A DNA stretch of 64,000 bases, from assembly GCA_017409465.1 (NCBI GenBank), contig JAFQSQ010000028.1:1-64000 (forward strand), read 5' to 3'. The position numbers were made by a program, and so were the translations under genes. The notes beneath the pieces are model-generated. The model worked only from the letters and a program-made list of their open reading frames with translations. It did no database searches and was not told where the DNA came from. The DNA is from Akkermansia sp. (GTDB taxonomy: Bacteria; Verrucomicrobiota; Verrucomicrobiia; Verrucomicrobiales; Akkermansiaceae). Below are positions 17,424 through 26,100 of this stretch, one piece after another; positions within the stretch are counted from its first letter, which is position 1, and every line of letters begins with the position of its first letter.

Positions 17424-17651
17424 TCAGGCCAGGTGCCAGTCATCCACGCACTGTGCACCTCTGCCACCGGGAATAAGGCTGAAAGAAGCCGTAGAGCCAT
17501 TGCGGCACTCGTCCTCATCGATGATGCTTTCTGCCTTCTGCTCGGTCCAGCTGTAGGAAGCGGTGGTTTCCTGCGGGATATTGTCCACCTGCTCCTGGGT
17601 GTCGGCCACCATGAAAGGAGTCAGCGTGGCAATCGTAAGAGTCGTAATCAT
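17424..17651 (-). CDS. Candidate RiPP (graspetide) precursor peptide
   Basis: 75 residues starting MITTLTIATLTPFMVADTQEQ. The PFMVADTQEQ stretch (12-21) is reminiscent of the PFFARFLEEQ recognition helix of microviridin-type leaders but is not identical. The later part is dense in hydroxyl and acidic residues: TTASYSW...ESIIDEDE (29-48) and STASFSLIPGG...CVDDWHLA (53-75), the residue types that graspetide ligases join. A near-consensus promoter at 17727-17754 drives it, and an ATP-grasp gene follows. Alternatively the N-terminus could be a weak signal sequence. I recognise no named family. Confidence 0.6.
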   Translation of the reverse strand: MITTLTIATLTPFMVADTQEQVDNIPQETTASYSWTEQKAESIIDEDECRNGSTASFSLIPGGRGAQCVDDWHLA

Positions 17652-17726
17652 AGTTGTGTTATTGCGTTTGTTGTTCTCCCCCGTCGAGTATGCCTTTGTG
17701 GCATTTCCTCTATCAGGGCTGGCTCT

Positions 17727-17754
17727 ATTGTATCTTGTTTGCTACTTTTGTCAA
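17727..17754 (-). promoter_or_regulatory. Strong sigma70-type promoter of the precursor peptide
   Basis: On the minus strand TTGACA (17754-17749), a 16-bp spacer, TACAAT (17732-17727). This is one of the closest matches to consensus in the window. The start would give a leader of about 70 nt with a small hairpin (ATGCC/GGCAT). Confidence 0.75.
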
Positions 17755-17861
17755 CTACTTTTGACCATAAAAGCACATTTTTCTCTATATTTTCATCATT
17801 TCGCAGCTATTTTTAACTATAAAAGCAACTCTCCTACCCATCTTCCCCGCGTTGAGAGGGC

Positions 17862-17889
17862 ACAAAAAAGCCCGCCGAATGGGCGGGCT
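17862..17889 (-). terminator. Rho-independent terminator
   Basis: On the minus strand AGCCCGCC, loop, GGCGGGCT, then TTTTTTGTG. It ends transcripts from the DUF1232 gene side (stop at 18074) before the peptide promoter. Confidence 0.75.
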
Positions 17890-18073
17890 CCCGGAAAAAG
17901 CGCCCCAAAAACGCTCCACTTACAAATCAACGGACTTCTGTTTGCAGTCACCGCTCATGCCGTTTCTGATTAACTCCGGAAAACACAGCTTTGTTATCAA
18001 CGCGCATCGGCATCATTTGCATCAACTCTGCGCGCCGCTTTCAAAATCCCCTTATGAGCACTCGGTATTTGGT

Positions 18074-18307
18074 TTATTTCCTGCTCAGATTTTTCTTGTA
18101 CGTCTGCACGGCAAAACCGAGTGCGCCGAGGATGAAGAAGAGGTCATCTATCTGTCCAGGGCCGATGAGTGCGTCCGGGATGAGGTCTAGGGGGAATATG
18201 AGGTAGCCCAGCGCCAGCATACCCAGCAGGAGGCTCTGTTTACCACGTACACCGCTCTTGTTCAGTACTTGAAAGAAGTACTTGACCGTAGATAGTTTGT
18301 TGCTCAT
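18074..18307 (-). CDS. DUF1232 (YkvA-like) small membrane protein
   Basis: 77 residues. It contains the DUF1232 signature LGYLIFPLDLIPDALIGPGQIDD (about 33-55), with the P-x-D-x-I-P-D core, flanked by hydrophobic stretches that make it a small inner-membrane protein. Domain function is unknown. The ATG at 18307 starts MSNKLSTVKYFF, a normal short N-terminus. It stands alone, with a terminator about 185 bp downstream. Confidence 0.85.
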   Translation of the reverse strand: MSNKLSTVKYFFQVLNKSGVRGKQSLLLGMLALGYLIFPLDLIPDALIGPGQIDDLFFILGALGFAVQTYKKNLSRK

Positions 18308-18602
18308 ACGATGATATGGTATAGAAAAAAAATACCCAACATTTGCAAGTGTAAATCTACAAAATGAGATAAAATGCTACATATTATCCAGGCAAAATGG
18401 AAGTTAACAAGAAGTGCAAAATCGAAATTTAGCTCGCTTTGCTCGCAAGTAGATGGCTATCTCTCAACTTTTTATCCTATTGCGAACGAATGCTCGCCGA
18501 ACATTACCTTTGTACAATGTACTTCGTTCCTTGTACATTAAATTCCTTTTTCCTCAAACTGTGAATCCCATAAAGCCCCGCCCTTTCCCAAATCGAACAG
18601 GC
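18308..18602. other. Non-coding interval with short inverted repeats
   Basis: AT-rich sequence with several short inverted repeats, among them TAGCTCGC...GCTCGCAA near 18430 and TGTACAATGTAC...TTGTACATT near 18512-18540. No gene is evident. Confidence 0.4.
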
Positions 18603-19736
18603 TTAAAGCAGCAATGAGCCTTTGGGGGTGATGCGGTATTTCTGGCGGGGGTGGCGGGGGCTGTCGGGGTAAAGCATGCACAGGTAGCCGCCCTCCAAAG
18701 CCGGGGTCAGATACTTCTTCAGGAAATTATCGCGGCCTTTCAGGCGAAGGGCAAGCATCATTTCCCGAACAGACAGCTGTTCCCCACCAATCGCCAGCAA
18801 CAGAGCTTGCACATAAGGATTCGGCGGCGTGTCAACTTGTCCTGCTACTTGTCCTGCCACTTGACCTTCACTTATCCCTTGCTTATCCTGTGCTTGTCCT
18901 GTTGACTCTGCACGGACATGGAGGAAACGGCTTTTGAGCTCGTTCTCCTCGCCCAGGAGAAGATTGCGGAAGAATCTGATGAGGAAGGAGTAATCAGCAC
19001 AGATACCGGCAGGGGCATTATTATAGTTGGCCCGCACCAGAGCATCGCGGAAATAGCGTGCATGGTGAGCGAACGGAAGATTTGTCACGCGGAAGCCCAG
19101 ATAGCGCAGATACTTGATGCAGAACACCGCCGTACTGCGGGTATTCCCCTCCGGGAAGGGATGCACCTGCCAGATATCCGCAATGAAATGGGCAATGTGC
19201 TCCACGAGCTTGTCCTGCGTAATCCCCTTGAACGAAAAGCGCTTCTCTTTCTCCATGTCGTAGTCCAGCGCCATGAGAATCTCAGCCGCATGGGCATAGC
19301 GCACGGTATCGCCCTCCAGCACCCATTCTTTCTTGGTGATGTTGTAGGTACGCATCTGCCCGGCAAACTTGAACACATTGTGAAAAAGGCGCTTGTGGAT
19401 GGATGCCAACCCCGCCGGGCTGAAATGGAATGCCGGCTCACTGAGCAACGCCGCGATATTGGCCGCCACTTTGTCTGCCTCATCCGACGGCGCTGCCGCT
19501 CCGCGTTCGGCATGCTCTGCATAATACGCCGCCACACGCTGCTGCACTTCATCCATGGAAATGTAGCCGTTGATGTGCTCATCCGCCACATCCCGCAGGT
19601 ATTCCGACACCTCCAACCCATCCACAGCCTGCAAGCCCACCGCAATATCCCAGGAGAGCGCACGCTCCGTCACATCCGGCTCTGCTGCGTAAAGATATGT
19701 CTCGTAAAAATCAGGATAGTTGTCCTCTCTCTGCAT
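18603..19736 (-). CDS. Fic-domain protein with VbhA-like N-terminus and winged-helix C-terminus
   Basis: 377 residues. The Fic core shows VHPFPEGNTR (191-200), with catalytic His192 and all residues needed for AMP transfer. Residues about 25-75 (ERALSWDIAVGL...DEHINGYISMDEVQQRV) resemble the VbhA antitoxin-type inhibitory domain fused N-terminally to some Fic proteins, so it may be a self-inhibited AMP-transferase. The tail (about 300-377, QLSVREMMLALRLKGRDNFLKKYL...YRITPKGSLLL) is a winged helix. Between them lies a low-complexity tract (TGQAQDKQGIS...GQVAGQVAGQV) encoded by 11- and 12-bp DNA repeats at about 18835-18902. Loss or gain of one 11-bp unit would frameshift the winged helix. Confidence 0.88.
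   Translation of the reverse strand: MQREDNYPDFYETYLYAAEPDVTERALSWDIAVGLQAVDGLEVSEYLRDVADEHINGYISMDEVQQRVAAYYAEHAERGAAAPSDEADKVAANIAALLSEPAFHFSPAGLASIHKRLFHNVFKFAGQMRTYNITKKEWVLEGDTVRYAHAAEILMALDYDMEKEKRFSFKGITQDKLVEHIAHFIADIWQVHPFPEGNTRSTAVFCIKYLRYLGFRVTNLPFAHHARYFRDALVRANYNNAPAGICADYSFLIRFFRNLLLGEENELKSRFLHVRAESTGQAQDKQGISEGQVAGQVAGQVDTPPNPYVQALLLAIGGEQLSVREMMLALRLKGRDNFLKKYLTPALEGGYLCMLYPDSPRHPRQKYRITPKGSLLL
18835..18902 (-). repeat. 11/12-bp tandem repeat tract inside the Fic gene
   Basis: On the plus strand: two 12-bp units (ACTTGTCCTGCT/C) followed by four 11-bp units (ACTTGACCTTC, ACTTATCCCTT, GCTTATCCTGT, GCTTGTCCTGT). Three 11-bp units rotate through all frames and encode TGQAQDKQGIS. 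The length is not a multiple of three per unit. Confidence 0.75.
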
Positions 19737-20198
19737 GCCAAAATTATATCATAACACAGCCGTTTTTTCAACACAAATCATTAAAGCACAATCATTTTAT
19801 CATCTTTTTACACTTATCCCGCACTTATCCTGTACTTATCCTGTACTTATCCTGTAGCTGCATCGACTACGGTAATCGAGCCGGAGAAGGGTTCTCCTTT
19901 ACCTGTTTCCTTTCACCGCTCTAACTTCTGGCTTTTCCCTCAGGTCGCCCACCCCGAACCGATATCCGGGATGTCTATCTCATTTAAAATGTGACAACTC
20001 TTAATAACCACATAATCAGCGATTAAGACCCATTTTTGTATACAGTCGGCTCTATACCCACCCGTTTTCCCTGCCCCCTCTTTGCCAAAGTTAGAATCAT
20101 TTACGCATTTTTTCCTGTACATCGCACTTTAAATAAGCTACCATGCAGGTAGCAATAAGCTATTTTTCCCTCACCGGAACAGCCACCCATCTTCCACC
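19737..20198. other. Intergenic region upstream of the S6-like protease gene
   Basis: No gene seen. It contains the 11-bp tandem repeat at 19812-19855, AT-rich sequence near 19975-20035 and 20095-20140, and a small palindrome (GCTACC/GGTAGC, 20137-20153) about 45 bp before the ATG at 20199 that could be an operator or a leader hairpin. Confidence 0.45.
19812..19855. repeat. Four 11-bp tandem repeats related to the Fic tract
   Basis: ACTTATCCCGC followed by three copies of ACTTATCCTGT. The unit is the same as that in the Fic gene, about 900 bp away, but here it is non-coding and lies upstream of the Fic start. It may be the trace of a lost paralogue's 3' region. Confidence 0.75.
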
Positions 20199-23100
20199 AT
20201 GAAACTGCATCTTCCCCTTTTACTCCGCAAGTGCCTTCTTCTCATCTGCGCCGCCACGGCTGCCACCACGGCCTGGGGCGGTGGTATGCATGAGGATGTA
20301 GACAAACGCACTTACTCCGACTTCGGACAGAACAAGGGACGTTTCCGCGTTACGGGCATCAGCTCCATGCTGCAGGCCATCCGCGACAAAGACGGCGGCA
20401 TTGCCATGCCCAAAGCGAACGGAGAAGTCACCTGGGTACTTCCGGAAGAACAGGGAATGATTAACTTCGCGGGTAGCCTGGACTACGGTGCCACCGGAAC
20501 GCAATGTCACGGTGCCGCCGCTGCGTTCGGCTCCAACTATCTGGTCACGGTGGCACACAATCCCGGATTCAGTGCGGCTTTCGGAACAACTCAACTGGGG
20601 AGCAGTCATACCATCAAATACAGCACGGTGCAAATCACGGAAAAAGATTTGGTGAGCGCGGCAGACTGGGCACTATACCGACAGAATAAGATATTTACAG
20701 ACGTTGTCGGTGCATATAACTACAGCGGTGTATCTTCCGAACAGCAGGACAGTAACGAAAACGGCATACCCGACATCAAGGAACAGCTCGAGGGTGAATT
20801 AATGTACCGCGCGTATGCGGGTTCCGTTGCAGTCTGGAAAAAAAACGGAGAGCTTATCAGTGCAGGCTCTCCATATACCACCATACTGGGAGGCATCTCT
20901 TCCATCCGAGCCATTGCCATCACGGAAGAGGGGCTCATCTTCGGCGACTGGAACATGAAACCCGAATCCTCCTGGGTCAATGAAACCGCACCCCTGCCGA
21001 CCAACGCGCAAGGCGGCGACTCAGGTTCCCCCATCTACGTCTACAACAAGGAAGCCGGACGCTATGAATATATTTTCTCCTTACGTGCCGGCAACGCCAC
21101 CACCTACTCCGTGGCGCATGGCTCCATCGACTATGCCAACGAGATTCTGGACAAGCACAGCGTAGAGGTGGACATGAGCACCACGAACACGGCGCAGCTG
21201 GGCGCAGTCTCCAATGGCAGCGGACTACTCACGGTGGGAGATACCAAGTACAGCCATCTGGCTGTGAACTCCGGCAGCCACATGTGGAAAGATCTTTCCG
21301 CCGTCAAAAACAACGATAACTGGTACGCTTACGGAAACAATTACCAGAATGGCATCAGCGGTCTGGGCAGCACCCAGAACCTGATATTTACCGGCAGCGG
21401 CAGTGAGAATGAGCATGAAATTATCCTGAACGATACGGTTGACACCGGTGTTGGCTACCTGGAGTTCAACAATGGCCGCTTCACCGTCAAAAACGCCGAT
21501 GGCGGCGATTACACTCTCAATTCAGCGGGCTACGTGATTAATGACGGTGCAGAAGTCCACGTGCAGCTGACCAATCCGTCTAACTACATGCGCGAATGGC
21601 GCAAGAACGGCGCGGGCGATTTGTACATTGAGGGCGAGGGTGACAACAACATCCTGCTGGCAGTCGGCGGCAGCGGCACCACCTACCTGAACCGGACAAA
21701 CGGCCACGCCGCCTACAATGTGCTGGCCAGCAGCGGTGCTACAGTGGTCATCTCTGACACCAACCAGATTGAGCGAGACTTCACCTTCGGGCTGAACGGC
21801 GGCACACTGGACATGAACGGCAACTCCATGGAATGGTACACCACCAATTCCAATATTGAAGCCGATGGTTTCAGCATCAACGCCCTGACGGATGATGCCC
21901 TCATCATCAACAGCAGCGGCACCACCACCATGACCTACAAACAGGCCGGTAATAGCGTCTGGAAAGGCTCTCTGAAGGATACCTCCAACGGCTCGCTGAG
22001 CGTCATCGCCGACATAGGGACTGGCTCCGTATGGACCATGAACAGCATCTGCACCGACCTCAGCAACAATGAAGCCAGCTCCTTCACCGTCAAGAGCGGC
22101 ACCGTGGTGCTGGCCGGCATTAACACGGAGCACGGTACCGGCTCTGTGCCGTACAGCAACGATATCTTCTTCTCTGAGGATGACTGGCACTACGCCGATG
22201 CCAAGATGAACGTCACGGTGGAAGACGGAGGCACTTTCCGACTGGGCACCCACGCCCGCGTCAAGGGAGATATCACGGTTAATGAAGGCGGCACCTATGT
22301 GATGAATGAGGGTGTTCACCACCAAATGGAATACATCGAAGGCGGTATCATCAAGGAAAATACGCAGGAATGGGCAGACTACTACGGTCACCGGGGTAAC
22401 ACCAAGCTGGCAGGCGGTGCGCTCAAGGTGGAGTTTGCCGACAAGACGACTGCGACTCACACCTACGGCGGCAACATCACAGGAGAGGGTACCGTCAGCG
22501 TGAATGCGGCCAACAGCATCCTCTACCTGACAGGCAACAACACCTTCACCGGCTCCCGCAGCGTCATCGGCGGCACACTGATGGTGGAAGACGCTGCCGC
22601 TGCCGGAAGTCAAAAATGGCTTGTAGGCGAAAAGGGAGCTCTGGCTGCCGACAATGCCGATGGGAATACGGCGCTGAACTATATTGACAGCGAATCCAAC
22701 GGCGTACTGGCTCTCACGCAGAACCAGCTCACCCGGATTGATACCTCCGGGCATAAGAACCTCATCATCGGTGCTCTTGCCGGGCAAACCATCCAATACG
22801 GCGCACAAGGCACCACGGAACAGTTGGCGGCGGTCGACAACGTCTGGCGACTGGGCGGCGGCGGCGGTAATCTGGTGGTGAACTATGTACTGACGGGCGA
22901 CAATAAGCTCATTCTCGGCAATGCTCACACCAAGGGCGTAGTCACCCTCACCAACTTCGGCAACAACTTTACCGGAGGCATTGATTTCATGGGAACAGGT
23001 GTCACGCTTGACTACACAAGCGAGGACGTCATCCGTAACATCTCACTCAATCTGAGTTACGGTAACCGCATAGCCATGTCTGACCTGATTTCCAACATCT

Positions 23101-26100
23101 CCAATAACTCAAACGGTATTCTGCTGCAACGGAAGGCTGATCAGGATCTGGACATGACAGCACATCAATCGCTGTTCCTCGGCGCAGAAGGCAACCTGAA
23201 TTACACGGGCAAGCTTCAGCTGGCAGAAGGTCAGGATTACCGATTCGCCGCAGCAAACGGCACCCTGACCATCGCCGGCGAAGTCGGAGGCAATCGTGAT
23301 ATTATCATCGATGCCCAAGGATACACCGGCGGCACAGTCAAACTGGAGCAGCTGAACAACTTGAACGGCAACGTTACCGTTATGGGGCAAGACAGCACCA
23401 AAACGGCAAATATCGGCAACATCACCCTGCGCATTGATCAGGATAATGCGCTGAATTCGGCTGAAAGCGTCACACTAAAAGCGGGCGGCACCCTGCATAT
23501 CGGCGATTCCACCCAGCATATCGGCAAACTGATACTGGAGGAAGGCAGCTCACTTCTGGGTAACAGACGTGAAAACTACTCTGATCCCAAAGCCAGTATA
23601 CTCCACATTACCATTGATTCCCTCAATGACATCAAAGGAATAGTAAATGTAGGCACCATTCATAAGTATGGCAACAATACACTAGATCTTGACAACACAC
23701 AAATGAGCCTGGGCAACCTGCGCTACCAGGAACTTTATATTGAAGAAGGCGATGCCAGGCTCTCACAAGCCTATACAAATGTCGGTGTGCTGTATCTGGG
23801 AGACAGCACACTCTATTTGAATGGCAAAAGCCTCTCACTTGGCTCGGTCGTTACAGAAGATGGTGCTGTCATTGATGCCTCCGTAGCCGGCTCTGCCTTC
23901 GGCGCAAACAGTATCATTGCAGCTACAAGCGGCACCACAACTATCACCAATGGTACAAATAATGTAAAGGTTTCCGGACAAATCAGAGCAGCACTTGGAG
24001 CAACCTTGAAACTGACCGGGTCAGGGCAGTGGGATTTTAATTATACCAGCTATAATTCCGATGGTACACTCCGCATAGAAGATGCAGAGTATATAGCCTT
24101 TTCTTACGGCAAAAACTCCGGGGATAGTCTAGATGGCTCTTCTCCGCATACCAAAGCTGTTACCATCAACGGCACGCTTGACCTGGCTGAAAGTGCCAAA
24201 GAAATCCGCGCGGCGGCCGAGTGTTTTGTCCAGGAAATAAGAATCAATTCTCTCAAGCTCAACGGACAAAACCTTACTCTGACCGAATCCACTAACCAGG
24301 CAGTCTGGAGAATCAAGGATCTGCAAGCAACAGCCGACACCTCGATCACTTGGAATGCAGCCCATACAACAACTTCCAGTTATCGCAAGGATGTCAACAA
24401 CGCAGAAGCATGGGAATATGTCACCGAGACAAACTCCTCCCGGCTGATTTTGAATGGAGAGAATTCTTTCGCGGGCAAAATTATAGCCAACCGCACAACA
24501 AATGGTGAAGCCTACAACAGCTATGTAGAACTGGCTCATGATAAAGCACTGCAGCACGGCACACTGGAGCTGAACGGCTACGAAGGCTCCACGATGTCAC
24601 TGGCGGTCAACACAAATAATGCCCGTATCAAGGGACTCACCGGTAATGAACACTCCCTCGCGTACAGTGGCGAATCCTCGCGTATCAATCTCGCCTCTGC
24701 CCCCACGGGTGACGGCAAAAACACGCTGACCATCACCGGCAGCGAGAACTACAACTACAAGGGTGCCGTCAACGGGCTGAACATCGCCATGGACGGCACG
24801 GGAACCCAGATTTTCAGCGGCAACAATATCAAGGCGCAGAATATCATGGCTCTGCAAGGCAACCTGGAGTTCACGAACGCCCCTACGGTGGCAGACACTA
24901 TCAGCATCGCTCAGGGAGCCACGCTGAAACTGGGTGAGAGCTACAGCCTGAACGAAGGAGTGACGCTGGCGTTGATAGCCGGGAACGGCACGCAGGGCAC
25001 GCTGACCAGCACCCTGGTACTCAACGGCGGCACACTGGAATTTGACAGCACGGTGCTGAATGCCAACACCCCGCTGTTAAACGCCACCACTCAATACGGC
25101 ACTGGCTTTACCACCCAGGCCATCAGCTTCAGCAACCACCAATCGCTTGAGCACGACGTTACCTATACCCTGCTCTCCGGTGACTGGAGTACACACAGTG
25201 CCAGCCTGGCCGGCAATATGCCGGATTACCTCTCCGGCAGCATCTTTGCCGGCGATAGCAACGGTTTGAAAGTAACCATACGCTTAGCCGATGGTTTCGC
25301 GGAATGGCAGGACGATTATGCCGTGTTCAGCGCAGGAGAAACTGTCCTGTTCCGCGACCACGAGCCTTCCCAAAATCTTCAGTTCACAAGCGCAACCACT
25401 GCGGAAGGGCTGCGCTTCACGAACACCGAAACGTACAGCTTCTCCGGCAGCGATGTCGCGCTGAGCGGCAACCTGAATGTGGAAAGCGGCAAGCTGGTGC
25501 TCAACAACAAGCTGACAGCGGCAGACTACACCGCAGCCGAGGGTGAAGTGGAGATTGCCGCCTCCGGCACGCTGGTACTGACCGATACCCAGGAGTCCAC
25601 CGCCTCCGTCAACAACATCTCCGGCACCGGCACCGTGCAGATTAAGCTCGACACCACCAATAACACCTACGACAACAAGCTCGCCATTGATGAGGATTTT
25701 GAGGGCACAACCCATGTAACGGCCGGCAACCTCACGCTCACGGACAGCAGCTTCGGCAACACGCTGAAACTGGCGGGAGGCGTCAATGCCCAGATAACGG
25801 CAAAAACGACTATTGACGGTAATCTGGAGCTGGAAGGCAAAACAGAGGTACACCAGAATAGCGGCAATCAGCTCATCATCAACGGGGATGTGACCGGCAG
25901 CAACGGCACATGGGAACGCAGAGGCGGCGGCACGCTGGATATCAACGGCTCTGTCTCGCTGGCAGGCTTCGACACTGGCTCTGACGGCACCACGTCCAAC
26001 TTCAACGGCACCACCTCCATCTCCACCGTCACGCTTGACCAGGAAAACATTACCGCCAACTTCAACGGTAACGCCACCGTGGAAACACTCAATCCGAACG

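Larger units (their letters stand above)
17652..18073. other. Intergenic region with promoter, repeats and terminator
   Basis: Holds the precursor promoter (17727-17754) with two near-identical 12-bp units (CAAAAGTAGT/C) over and upstream of its -35 box, further AAAAGCA-type units near 17768-17830, and the terminator at 17862-17889. I see no gene in 17890-18073, though an untranslated or small RNA end could account for its 185 bp. Confidence 0.45.
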
